NCBI RefSeq assembly: GCF_022701175.1
Contig: NZ_CP078088.1
Location: 992,001 to 1,056,000, forward strand
Direction: 5' to 3'
DNA: 64,000 nt
DNA from: Allobaculum sp. Allo2
GTDB lineage: Bacteria; Bacillota_I; Bacilli_A; Erysipelotrichales; Erysipelotrichaceae
This document shows positions 1-9,231 of this stretch, one piece after another (position 1 is the stretch's first letter; every line of letters starts with the position of its first letter). The notes under the pieces are model-generated. The model searched no databases and was not told where the DNA came from. It saw only the letters and a list, made by a program, of their open reading frames with translations. The position numbers and the translations under genes were made by a program.

Positions 1-549
1 AATCATGCGTTCGGAAGATTTGGCGCTGATGACCTCATCCGCCGTTCCGTGCAAAATGAGAACCGGACAGTCTACCTGCAAAATCGAATAGCGATACGTC
101 GAGACGACTTTCAGAAACGTCTGGGTATGATTGCGGCTCAGACTGCCGGAATCCCCGTCGCTGAAGGGAAAGAGCGCTTTTCTGGCGGCGCGTTCCACCT
201 GATAAAAATCGAGCGGGAAATAGGCCGGTGCGCAAAGCAGCAGATGCTTCACCTTGAATACGGAAGCCAGATAGGAAGAAACCACGCCGCCCATGGAAAA
301 GCCAAGCAGGTGAACGGGACGACCCGTCGCAATCGCCTGGCGCAGTTTTTCTTCACAGCGGCCGATCCAGTCTTCCATGCGGGTATCGCCTGGATCCTGC
401 GGATCAAAGTAATCAAAAGTCCAGACTTCAAAGCCCTGCTTTTCCAGCCACGCTTTGAGCGGATCCATCTCGTGAGAAACTCTTCGCCCGAATCCGTGAA
501 TGGTGACGACAATATCCGGACGGTGAATAAACGGGAAATGTAAGTTCAT
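1..549 (-). CDS. Alpha/beta hydrolase (esterase/lipase-like), 3' end outside window
   Basis: Reads on the minus strand from an ATG at 549 and runs off the left edge, so about 183 N-terminal residues are visible. An IHGFG segment at residues 17-21 fits the oxyanion-hole HG motif. GFSMG at residues 83-87 is a classical nucleophile elbow with Ser85. HGTADE near the visible end fits the strand carrying the catalytic Asp; the His would lie outside the window. The family hydrolyses esters or related bonds; the substrate cannot be told. No signal peptide is visible, so it is probably cytoplasmic. There is no Shine-Dalgarno before the ATG, but a TATAAT box (556-561 on this strand) ends about 6 nt upstream, suggesting a leaderless transcript or a later start at Met28. 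No frameshift is seen in this part. Confidence 0.75.
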   Translation of the reverse strand, partial: MNLHFPFIHRPDIVVTIHGFGRRVSHEMDPLKAWLEKQGFEVWTFDYFDPQDPGDTRMEDWIGRCEEKLRQAIATGRPVHLLGFSMGGVVSSYLASVFKVKHLLLCAPAYFPLDFYQVERAARKALFPFSDGDSGSLSRNHTQTFLKVVSTYRYSILQVDCPVLILHGTADEVISAKSSERMI

Positions 550-1159
550 GGCCGAATTATACCATGGGCAAAGATCCGGCTTCTGTCCGCTTTTCGAAGA
601 AGGCCGTCCGCCCTGTCCAAGACGATCATCAAAAAAGAGACTGGCGGGAAAGATAACGCATAAATCCCATATTCTCGTCAGAAATGGACGAAAAAAGACG
701 GTGAAAAAGTGCCTGAAAAAGACGAAATTTACTAAAACATCAGGCGATTTTTAACCGTTCTGTACGCGGGCAGGGAAATTTCTCAAGCGGAGAATGAGAC
801 AAAAAGAGATAGATTAGACAACGAAAGTATAGACATATTTTGGCCGTTGTGGATTCGATTGTCAAAACGGGTCGAAAGACAGAAAATCGATGCCAAATAT
901 GAATTTCGGCATATATGGCATTTATTCATTATTTTCTTATCCGATTATGATGATTAATTGACTATTTTCTATCTTAATACGAACTTAATGCTAATTAATG
1001 TGTTCTTAATGCAAACTTTACCCTGGTTAAATTTCCTGTGTATCCGCCTTTTCCTCGAAATATGGCATCTGATACACTTTAACCGTCAAAGAAATCAGCA
1101 GGTAAAACCTGAAGAGAACTTAGACATTTGAGAGAAATAGAAAAAGGAGCACAGCAGCC
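550..1159. other. AT-rich intergenic region, no gene seen
   Basis: About 610 bases between the hydrolase start and the next plus-strand gene. The section 800-1080 is distinctly AT-rich. Short open frames here have no recognisable protein features. A promoter for the downstream gene is expected here but no convincing -35/-10 pair could be fixed. Confidence 0.5.
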
Positions 1160-1456
1160 ATGAAAGACGATAGACGAATGAAACTTTACCAGCTCAATTC
1201 CAACAGCCGAAACCTCCGGGCGAAAATGGTAAAATCCCTCCGCATGATGCGCGATGGAGAATTTGAAAGGGCGAATCAGGTTCTCAGCGAATCCAAGGAG
1301 GAATTCGATGAACTCAGAGAAGAAAACCGTTCCATCCAGGACGATTCCTTTGAATCTTCCATGGGATTTACGGAAGTCTTCCACGAGGCGATCGCACAGG
1401 CCAATCGGCTTTGTTCCCGCAACTGCTCGGCGATCAAATTCCACGTATACAACTGA
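1160..1456 (+). CDS. Small helical protein resembling PTS lactose/cellobiose EIIA
   Basis: 98 residues, with a good GGAG ribosome site 11 nt before the ATG. The protein is predicted all-helical. The stretch at about residues 14-50 (helix, GEFERA turn, then LSESKEEFDELREE) resembles the LacF/ChbA EIIA pattern (AL..A..GDFE.A..L..EA...L..AH). His75 falls near where the phosphorylated His of that family sits, in the third helix. The usual second His of the HAQDH signature is absent, and no EIIB or EIIC gene is adjacent. It may be a divergent or orphan EIIA-like phosphocarrier, or only a similar helical bundle. A strong hairpin terminator follows about 120 nt downstream. Confidence 0.4.
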   Translation: MKDDRRMKLYQLNSNSRNLRAKMVKSLRMMRDGEFERANQVLSESKEEFDELREENRSIQDDSFESSMGFTEVFHEAIAQANRLCSRNCSAIKFHVYN

Positions 1457-1574
1457 TCCATCATAATTCACACACGCCGCAGCGCACTTTGCATTTCCAG
1501 TCATAATTCGATTTATCTCTGGCAAAGGATCGTGGGTTGAATCGTCAAGCTGTGCCAGAAAGAAATCTGCTGCG

Positions 1575-1605
1575 AAAAAGAGTCCATGGGCAATGGGCTC
1601 TTTTT
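1575..1605 (+). terminator. Rho-independent terminator
   Basis: A 12-bp stem (1575-1586 with 1594-1605, one G-U pair) has a 7-nt loop, and the right arm ends in a T run. It is the natural end of the 1160-1456 transcript. The A run on the left arm would also allow termination from the other strand. Confidence 0.75.
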
Positions 1606-2217
1606 CATGCCCGTTTCTTTTGAGAAAACAAAGCGGACCGGATGGGGGATAAGAAATACGGGTGCAAAGAGAAATAGAAGAAATAGAAATATGAAATAGA
1701 AATTCAGGTTTTGAGAGAAAAATGAAGTTTGAGAAAAATAGAAAAGGGGACAGCCGATGGACATCGGCCGGTTTGGGGACGCAGAAATTCTGGGGTTTTG
1801 CCTGGATTGGACAGGCGCTCAGCAGGCTGCTTCTCCGGAAACGCGATTGAGCCTTAATATCCTCTTTATGCGGAGTCAAGAATTTTTTACACAGTCGAAA
1901 AAGGGAAACTGCAAGCGCATTTGAGACAGGCACGCATAGCCCAGATTTCAAAAGAGGACGCATGCGATCCGCCGTTCCGTCTGGATGGGGTCTGGATTCT
2001 GTCTGCTGGTACGAATACGCTCCAGAAAACCAGACGTATCTTTTGGGGTATACACGAAACCTTAAAATTAAGACTTTGTTTAAGAAGAATGGACAGAAGA
2101 CGCAAAAATGCGCCGTTTCGATTCATCCTGGACGTTTGAAAAAGGGAGAAACCCGCTCAAAAACTGCATTCGAACCCGGAAAAATTCACATAGTTCCCAA
2201 AATATTCTGTTTTTCTT
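1606..2217. other. Intergenic region without convincing gene
   Basis: Several short open frames on both strands have no domain, signal peptide or ribosome site. A perfect short hairpin (GCCGAT arms, about 1752-1765) is visible. No function is assigned. Confidence 0.4.
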
Positions 2218-2245
2218 TTGCCATTTTCAAGAAGCGTGATAGAGT
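2218..2245 (+). promoter_or_regulatory. Possible promoter of the met T-box leader
   Basis: TTGCCA at 2218-2223, a 16-nt spacer, and TAGAGT at 2240-2245 lie immediately upstream of the T-box leader. The match to the sigma-A consensus is moderate. Confidence 0.4.
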
Positions 2246-2264
2246 ATGCGCATAAATAAGCGAA

Positions 2265-2505
2265 GAAGAGAAGAGTAAGACATTCCTAGGGTGCAGAGAG
2301 TTTCTGGCTGGTGAAAAGAAATGCCGAAGATGTCCGAACATGGTCTTGGAGCAGCATGGCCGATTAACAGGTCTGACGGGAACGCCCGTTACAGCGTTAG
2401 AGTATGTTTGTACTTGATGAGGCGTATCTGGCGACAGGTATGTGAATTTAGGTGGTAACACGAAGTGTCAGCTTTCGTCCTAATGTGATGAAGGCTTTTT
2501 TGTAT
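2265..2505 (+). promoter_or_regulatory. T-box riboswitch leader, methionine specifier
   Basis: The leader shows the diagnostic T-box element AGGTGGTAACACG at 2450-2462. It is followed by an intrinsic terminator: stem 2470-2479 with 2487-2496, 7-nt loop, then six Ts. Upstream, stem I elements are visible, including GCAGAGAG and the CTGGCTGGTGAAAAG segment. The likely specifier is ATG at 2340-2342 in the context GAAC-ATG-G, which reads methionine. T-box RNAs bind uncharged tRNA directly and then favour antitermination. The leader therefore should switch on the metNIQ importer when tRNA-Met is uncharged. The specifier was assigned by eye from its context, without folding. Confidence 0.9.
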
Positions 2506-2546
2506 CCGGATTTTCCAATCTGGATTCTGACAGGAAGGAGAAAACT

Positions 2547-3566
2547 GTGATTGAGCTTGAACATGTCACAAAGACGTTTCAGACAAAAGACGGAACCGTC
2601 AGCGCGGTAAAAGATGTTTCGCTCCATATCAAAAAAGGACAGATCTACGGCATCATCGGATTTTCCGGTGCCGGTAAATCCACGCTGGTTCGCTGCATGA
2701 ACCTTCTTGAGCGTCCGGATGAGGGAAAAGTAATCTTTGACGGCGAAGACTTAATGGAAGCATCGCCCAAAGCGCTGCGTAAAGCCCGTTCGAAAATGGG
2801 CATGATTTTCCAGCACTTTAACCTGCTGCCGGCCCTGACGATTTACGAAAACATCGCCCTGCCGCTGCGGCTGGAAAAACGGCCAAAGGAAGAAATCGAC
2901 GCCAAGGTCATGGAACTGCTGGCGCTGATCGATCTGGTCGAGCGAAAGGATTCCTATCCTTCCCAGCTTTCCGGCGGTCAGAAACAGCGCGTGGCGATTG
3001 CCAGAGCGCTCGTTAACGATCCGAAAGTTCTGCTCTGCGACGAGGCCACTTCGGCACTCGACCCGCAGACGACGCAGACCATTCTGAAACTGATTAAGCG
3101 CATCAATACCGAACGGCACATTACGGTGGTTGTCATTACCCACGAAATGTTCGTCGTTAAGGAGCTGTGCGACGAGGTCGCTATTATGGCCAATGGCCGC
3201 GTAGTGGAACAGGGAGACATCATCCCGATCTTCACCAACCCTCTGCAGGAGATGACCAAGGAGTTCATCGCAACCGCGTCCAACGCCAACAAGGTAGATG
3301 AACTGATTCGTCAGAATCATCCGCTGACCCGCCTGAAAGCCAACCAGCAGCTCGTCAAGCTGCAGTACGATTCGAGCAGCACAGCCGAAGCAATGATTTC
3401 GCACATTTCCAGAGAATTCGGCATCGACTGTTCCATTATTTTCGGAAGCGTCGAAATCTGGAAAGACGAGCCGATCGGCCAGCTGGTAACGATCTTTACC
3501 GGAAGCAACGAGCAGATTGAAAACGCCGTTGCGGATTTGAAAACAGTCATATTCGAGTGGAGGTGA
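2547..3566 (+). CDS. metN: Methionine ABC transporter ATP-binding protein MetN
   Basis: 339 residues, intact. It starts at a GTG 6 nt after GGAAGGAG. The ABC ATPase domain has Walker A GFSGAGKST (residues 38-46), signature LSGGQ, Walker B VLLCDEATS and the switch His in VVITHE. The C-terminal third (about residues 265-339) fits the NIL domain, which binds methionine and inhibits the transporter when the amino acid is plentiful. MetN powers import of methionine, including D-methionine in known members, with MetI and MetQ. It is the first gene after the methionine T-box, and its stop lies 6 nt before the metI start. Long LivF/GlnQ-type ATPases lack the NIL domain, so the call is firm. Confidence 0.95.
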   Translation: MIELEHVTKTFQTKDGTVSAVKDVSLHIKKGQIYGIIGFSGAGKSTLVRCMNLLERPDEGKVIFDGEDLMEASPKALRKARSKMGMIFQHFNLLPALTIYENIALPLRLEKRPKEEIDAKVMELLALIDLVERKDSYPSQLSGGQKQRVAIARALVNDPKVLLCDEATSALDPQTTQTILKLIKRINTERHITVVVITHEMFVVKELCDEVAIMANGRVVEQGDIIPIFTNPLQEMTKEFIATASNANKVDELIRQNHPLTRLKANQQLVKLQYDSSSTAEAMISHISREFGIDCSIIFGSVEIWKDEPIGQLVTIFTGSNEQIENAVADLKTVIFEWR

Positions 3567-3572
3567 TCAAGC

Positions 3573-4249
3573 GTGGACACATTGAGTAACTGGATTCCAA
3601 ACGTCATCGCGTTTGCGGACGAATTCCCCAGGCCATTGTGGATACCCTGATCATGTTAGTGATCACCGGAATCGTCAGCTTTATCATCGCGCTGCCTCTT
3701 GCGGTGCTGGTGGTCATCACCAAGCCCGACGGCATTGCCCCGAATAAAGCGGTCTTCTGGATCCTGGATAAAATCATCAACCTGTTTCGCGCCATCCCGT
3801 TTGTCATCCTGATTCCGCTGATGATGGGGCTGACCCGTCTGATTTTCCATACGACGATCGGTATCAAGATGGCCATCGTTCCGCTCATTGTCGGTACGAT
3901 CCCGTTCATGGCGAGACAGCTGGAATCGGCGATGGAAGAAATTCCCGACGGCATTGTCGAAGCCAGCATTTCCATGGGCATGAGCACCTGGGAAATCATC
4001 TGCAACGTCTATCTTCGTCAGAATATTCCCGGCATGATCCGCGGTCTGACGATCGTTCTGATCGCCGTAATCGGGCAGATCGCCATTGTCGGTACCGTCG
4101 GCGCCGGCGGTCTGGGCGACCTGGCCATCCGCTTTGGCTGGCAGAGACAGATGTGGGATATCACGTTTGTCGTTCTGATCCTGCTTCTGATCATCATTTC
4201 GATCATTCAGTGGATCGGCGACTGGCTCGTGCGCAAGACAACGCATTAA
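3573..4249 (+). CDS. metI: Methionine ABC transporter permease MetI (one frameshift)
   Basis: The inferred product is about 225 residues with five hydrophobic segments typical of MetI. The permease EAA-type loop that contacts MetN is recognisable at EIPDGIVEASISMG. The natural start is the GTG at 3573 behind AGGTGA, giving VDTLSNWIPNVIAFADEFP. The frame is then lost at about 3626-3631 in a CCCC run, where one extra C restores ..PQAIVDTLIMLVITG. Read as given, only the part from 3638 is open. Membrane channel of the MetNIQ importer, in an operon with metN upstream. The single lost base in a homopolymer matches the pattern seen across the window and is probably a sequencing error. Confidence 0.9.
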
Positions 4250-4467
4250 TGAATTAAAAACGCTTAAAACAAACGCTTTCTCCGGCAAATGAAAAAATGC
4301 GGACCATAAAAATTCCACAAAGACGAAAGTGTCTGAATCCAGCCGGAAAGCCTGACTTCATTTCAAATTTGATCTGTATCCTTCTCGCCTGACCGGACCG
4401 GCTGCGCATCCTGACCGGCCAGAGCGAGTCCGATAAAAACATTTCCAGTAAAAGGGAGGAAAACAAA

Positions 4468-5333
4468 ATGAAAAAACTGACTTCGCTTCTTGCCTGCGGC
4501 GCACTCGCGTCTCGCTGGCTGCCTGCTCGAACAGCCAGCCTGCCGCCTCTTCAGCTGCTGCTTCTGCATCCAGTGCCGAAGGCGAAAGAACCACACTGAC
4601 TGTGGGCGCAACGACCAGCCCGCACGCGATCATCCTGGAAGAAGCCAAAGACGCACTGGCCGATCAGGGCATCGATCTGAAAATCGTGGAATTCTCCGAT
4701 TATCCAAACATCAACCCGTCCACATCCGACGGCTCTCTGGATGCCAACTACTTCCAGCACGAACCGTATCTGATCAGCTACGATGAAGACAACGGCTACA
4801 AATCCGGAGATGACGGCTACCTCGTAAGCGCAGGCGCCATCCACTACGAACCGCTCGGTCTGTATTCCGAAAAGCACAAGTCTGTTGATGAAATCGAAGA
4901 CGGAGCAACCATCGTCGTTCCAAACGATGCGACCAACGAAGCCCGCGCTCTGTACCTGCTCGAAAGCCTTGGCTGGATCACGCTTGATGAAGACGCAACC
5001 ATTTCCACGGCAACCGTTCGCGATATCGTCGACAACCCGAAAAACCTCGACATCGTTGAAATTGCGGCGGACCAGGTGGCTTCCAAGCTTCCGGATATCG
5101 ATTACGGCGTAATCAACGGCAACTACGCCCTCGCTTCCGGCGTGGAAGACAAGCTGCTCGAAACCGAAGCTGCGGACTCGGTAGCTGCACAGACGTACCA
5201 GAACGTCATCGCCGTTAAGGAATCCAGAAAAGACGATCCGGCGATCAAATCACTTGTCGATACCCTGAAATCCGAAGAAATCAAAAACTTCATCACTGAA
5301 GAATTCAAAGGAATCGCCTTCCCGGCGAAGTAA
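4468..5333 (+). CDS. metQ: Methionine-binding lipoprotein MetQ (one frameshift in signal peptide)
   Basis: About 288 residues; NlpA/MetQ family substrate-binding protein. ATG at 4468 follows AAAGGGAGG. The N-terminus is a lipoprotein signal, MKKLTSLLACGALA then SLAACSNS, with lipobox LAAC. One base is missing at about 4512-4516, between ALA and SLAAC; without it the protein would appear to begin at 4602. The mature part has the family pattern VGATTSPHAIILEEAK, NPSTSDGSLDANYFQHEPYL and the ending FKGIAFPAK. It captures methionine at the outer membrane face and passes it to MetI. It is third in the metNIQ operon, about 220 nt after metI, and a strong terminator follows. Confidence 0.92.
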
Positions 5334-5371
5334 GACACGCCCTTAAAGCAAAATCCAGGCGGATGCAAAAA

Positions 5372-5412
5372 CGGCTCAAGCAGAATGTAACTTCTGTCTG
5401 AGCCGCTTTTTT
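5372..5412 (+). terminator. Rho-independent terminator of metNIQ
   Basis: A 14-bp near-perfect stem (5372-5385 with 5392-5405) and 6-nt loop are followed by seven Ts. It closes the metNIQ operon. Confidence 0.9.
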
Positions 5413-5539
5413 ATGGGGTGAAAAATCAGAGCTCCAGCAGGGCGCAAAAAATTGCTCGCAATAGGAAAAGGCAGCTTTCGAAGGAAAGAGCAGATTCGTC
5501 TTTAAAAACAGTCTTTCATAGCGAAAAATATGGAATATG

Positions 5540-5568
5540 TTGTTCAAATAAAAAAGACGATTTATAAT
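5540..5568 (+). promoter_or_regulatory. Sigma-A-type promoter for the exported transglutaminase protein
   Basis: TTGTTC at 5540-5545, a 17-nt spacer, and TATAAT at 5563-5568, about 40 nt before the ATG at 5610. The -10 is a perfect consensus. Confidence 0.7.
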
Positions 5569-5609
5569 AATGTCCAGGCAATTCACACTGGAAAGGAAAA
5601 AGAAAGCCT

Positions 5610-8600
5610 ATGCATGCGAAGAAAATACGAAAGAGAGCCTTCGCCGGTTTTTCGGCGATCCTCTCGGTTTCCCTGTTCCTCTCCTCGAGCGTACTCCCGG
5701 CCTTCGGGCACGAAGAACCGAAAAACGAGCCCGTCGAAAGCCAGCCGATTCGGTCTGCTGGTCAGATCAGCCGGGATTTCGTTTTGAAATCGAAAAAGCC
5801 TGGTCGGATGAACATTCGTCTCAGAAGATTCTTCTCCATCTGATCTTCCTGAAAGACGCTGGAAGAGTGGAGAAGGGCGATACGGTACGACTCCCGATTC
5901 CCGAGGCGATTCATGTCGAACACACGCATAAGCCGCAGCCGATCTGGCTGGAAGGCGAAGTTCTCGCCGGTCAGTGGACGATGGAAGGAAACGAACTGGT
6001 CATAGAACTGAATGCACGAAGCGGGAAGGACCTTCAGGACCCGCTTCCTCTTACCCTTCCTGTAGAAGCGGCAGCCGAAGATCTGCCGTTTTCCTGGAAA
6101 CTGAATGCGAATGAAGAGCCAGCTGTTCTTACGTTTGTCGACGAGTCGGAAGAAGACACGGAAAACGAAGAGAAGCCGTCCTCGTCAGAAGATACGGACA
6201 GACCGGATTCCAGAGCGGACCAGTCCGAAGACAATGCGGCGACAGACCGTCCGGCGCAGGAAGACAGCGGAAGGCCGGAAGCCAGCCGGCAGACAGAAGA
6301 AAATTCGAATTGTGAAAATGATCAGACGGGCAGAGACCTGCTGAAAGAAAACCAGATTCAGCTCAAGCCAGAACAGATCGGCTCTACCGTTTTCCTGAAT
6401 CTCGAATATCCTTCTTCTTATAGATGGCAGGACGGAGATCATTTCTCGCTTCGTCTGCCGGATTTTGCGTCTGTATGGGTCGCTAATGAATTTGAGCCCG
6501 GTGCAGAATCGGGTTTTGAGACGAAAACCGAAAATGGAACGATGCGCGTCGCGTTCAAGGACGGCGGCAATCTGCCTTCCTGCATCGCCTTCCAGCTTCA
6601 GAGCGACGACCCAGAACGGGAGCATGCCCTCTGGGTTCTGTATCAGAGCGAAAGCCAGACGATTTCTCTGGATGTGGAATTCGTCAATCGGGAGGAAATC
6701 CTTCTTTCACGGACAGCGACATTCTTCTGGAAAGCTATGCTCCGTCCATGAGCGATTTTGTCCGGATGATTGATAAAGATTCCTATTCCAGATACGAATG
6801 GAATGAGATTGCAAAAGCCTTTGGAACATCCGGTCAGCAGAAAGTATTCAATAAAGTTAAGGAAATCGTCAATAAAGGCAGTCTTACGTCTCTGGATAAA
6901 CGGCCGCTGATCGACATTTCCGATAAAGTGCAGAAGCTGAAAGTTATTAACCGGTATCTGATTCAGACGATCGATTATGAAAATAACTACAAGAAGCTGA
7001 AAGATGGCGGACAGACCGCCTACAGTGCTTTAATCGGCCGCAAAACGGTCTGCTCAGGATATGCCCATGCGTTCAGCCTGCTGGCCAACGCGTCGGGCGT
7101 GGAAACGTATATCGTCGGGGGAACCGGAAATGCGACCGGCAAATTTGAGCCTCATTCCTGGAATATTTCAAAACTTGGCAATTACTACTATTCCATCGAC
7201 GTGACATGGAATGACTCCTTTAATGCGGAAACCCGGTGGTTTTTATTGGGTAAAACGAACATCAATAAGGACCACAGACCGGATCCTGCAAATTTCAAGA
7301 CGCCAGGTACAAAGCTTGCAAAGAGGGAACCTGGCTTGCCGCCAGCAATTTTGTACACGTGTCGGGTGTGTCCGCGTCCTATAAATCGAAGACGGTTCCC
7401 AACAACGGCAGGCTGACGCTGGAACTTGGAGGTACGTATTCGATCAGTCTGTCCACATCCAGCGGTTCCAGATACTCCCTGACGTGGTATTCTGGCGATA
7501 CGAATGTTTTTACCGTCAATTCATCCAAAGGCGCCGGAGCCGTCATCAAGGCGACCCCTGTGAAAGCCGGATCCGCAGAGCTGAAAATTTATTCCCCGCA
7601 CCGAAGGGAATACACCATTCAGGTGCAGGTGCCAGACAAAAAGTTCACCATCAAGTATGAGGCTAACGGCGGAAAGGGAGCGACGATGAAAGATACCGTC
7701 GTCCATTACGGCCAGAAGGTAACGACCACAAAATGCACATATACGCGAGACGGATACAGCTTTGGCGGATGGTACGTATACAGCGACAGGAAGAAGCAGT
7801 ACATGTATAAAAGTTCATCCGGAAACCGGTTCATGTCCGACGCCGAAGCCGCCAGACACAAATATCCAAAATCGATTTACTCCAACGGCACCCCGCTGGC
7901 CAAAACGACAGACATAGACGGAGATGTCCTCCGCTTTAAAGCCGCGTGGAATGCGCTGCCGTCTTTGAACAGCGCTTCCGTTACCCTGTCTTCGACAAGC
8001 TATACGTATACCGGAAGCGCGATTCAGCCGGGCGTAACGGTGAAACTCGGAAACAAAACCCTCTCATCCGGCAAGGATTACACCGTTTCCTGTTCCAGCA
8101 ATATCAGTGCGGGAACCGCGACCGTTACCATTACCGGAAAAGGAAACTATACGGGCTCCGCAAAGAAAACTTTTACGATCAAACCCGCCTCTCTGAAGAC
8201 GGATATGATTTCGGCAATACCGGATCAGACCTGGACAGGCCAGCCGATTGCGCCGTCCGTAACCGTCAGCCATGGCAAAACGCGTCTGATACAGGACAAA
8301 GACTATACCCTCAGCTATTCGGGTAACCGGGAACCTGGAACGGCCTCACTGAGCATCACGGGGAAAGGAAATTACACGGGAAGTGCAGTCAGGAAGTTCG
8401 AGATTGTTCCTGTCCGCCTGAGTGAAGACATGGTCGGTCAGATCGCTGAGCAAATCTGGACAGGCAGGGAGATTCAGCCGTCTTTAACGGTCCGCAGCCG
8501 CGGCGCAGATCTGATTCCAGGTCAGGACTACACCGTAAGCTATGCCAATAACGTGAACGTCGGAACAGCCAGTCTTACCATCCAGGGCACAAACCATTAC

Positions 8601-9058
8601 ACAGGAAGCGTAACGCGGACGTTTTCCATCCGAAAGAGGCGGCCGTGCCGCGCGTCGCCATGTTCCGTCTGTACAATCCAAACTCGGGCGAACACTTCTA
8701 TACGGCCCAGGAGAGGGAAAAGAACAGCCTGATTCAGGCAGGCTGGACGTATGAGAACATTGGCTGGTACGCGCCGCAAACGTCCCGTACGCCGGTATAT
8801 CGTCTGTACAACCGCAATGCGGGCGATCATCACTACACGATGTCGGTCAATGAACGCGATCATCTGATCCGCGCCGGATGGACGGACGAAGGCATCGGCT
8901 GGTATTTCGATGATGCCCAGGGCGTCCCGCTCTATCGTCAGTACAATCCCAACGCGAAAAGCGGAAGCCATAACTACACGACCGACCCGAACGAAAACGC
9001 CTTCCTTGTCCGAAACGGATGGAACGCGGAAGGCATTGGCTGGTACGGCTTAAGATAG
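5610..9058 (+). CDS. Large exported protein: transglutaminase-like, InlB repeat, Ig-like repeats, DUF5648 (four frameshifts)
   Basis: Inferred product about 1150 residues. It has a signal peptide (MHAKKIRKRAFAGFSAILS..), a beta-rich domain (5790-6110), an acidic Ser/Glu/Asp linker (6120-6350) and a second beta domain. A transglutaminase-like domain follows (6750-7290), with Cys in VCSGYAHAF, His in PHSWNI and Asp in SIDVTWND. Then come an Ig-like region, an InlB-type repeat (YEANGGKGATM..GYSFGGWYV, about 7640-7800) and three Ig-like repeats ending NYTGS or HYTGS (7960-8630). The end has three DUF5648 units (RLYNPNSGEHFYT type). Frame losses of one base fall near 5780, 6715, 7330 and 8635; the pieces read continuously across them. 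Probably a secreted or wall-associated enzyme or adhesin. Transglutaminase-like folds can be proteases or crosslinkers, so the reaction is open. Monocistronic, with its own promoter and terminator. Confidence 0.8.
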
Positions 9059-9101
9059 CCAGACAGATCAATCCAGTCTTTCTCTTAAACAGAACAAAAA
9101 A

Positions 9102-9170
9102 CAGCGCTTTCCAGGCGGATCCGGACTGCATGTCCTGCATGCGTTCCAGCCGCCTCGAAGGCGCTTTTCA
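9102..9170 (+). terminator. Rho-independent terminator
   Basis: Left arm 9102-9118 pairs with 9151-9166 (AGCGCTTTCCAGGCGG against CCGCCTCGAAGGCGCT), followed by TTTTCATTTTT. A small extra hairpin sits in the loop. It ends the 5610-9058 transcript. Confidence 0.8.
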
Positions 9171-9231
9171 TTTTTGGATGCTGCGTCAGACATAGGCACT
9201 TCGGTGAAGGACCTCAAAATCGCTGCAGGAC

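Noticed and set aside
1079-1963. Long minus-strand open frame opposite the EIIA-like gene
   Set aside because: It has low-complexity, Phe/Ser-rich text without domain or ribosome site, and lies antisense to a better supported gene.
2160-2200. T-loop-like TTCGAACCCGG suggesting a minus-strand tRNA
   Set aside because: No acceptor stem, D-arm or anticodon arm can be formed around it.
4602-5333. MetQ starting at the internal GTG
   Set aside because: The upstream lipoprotein signal with lipobox is clear once one base is restored, and it has its own ribosome site.
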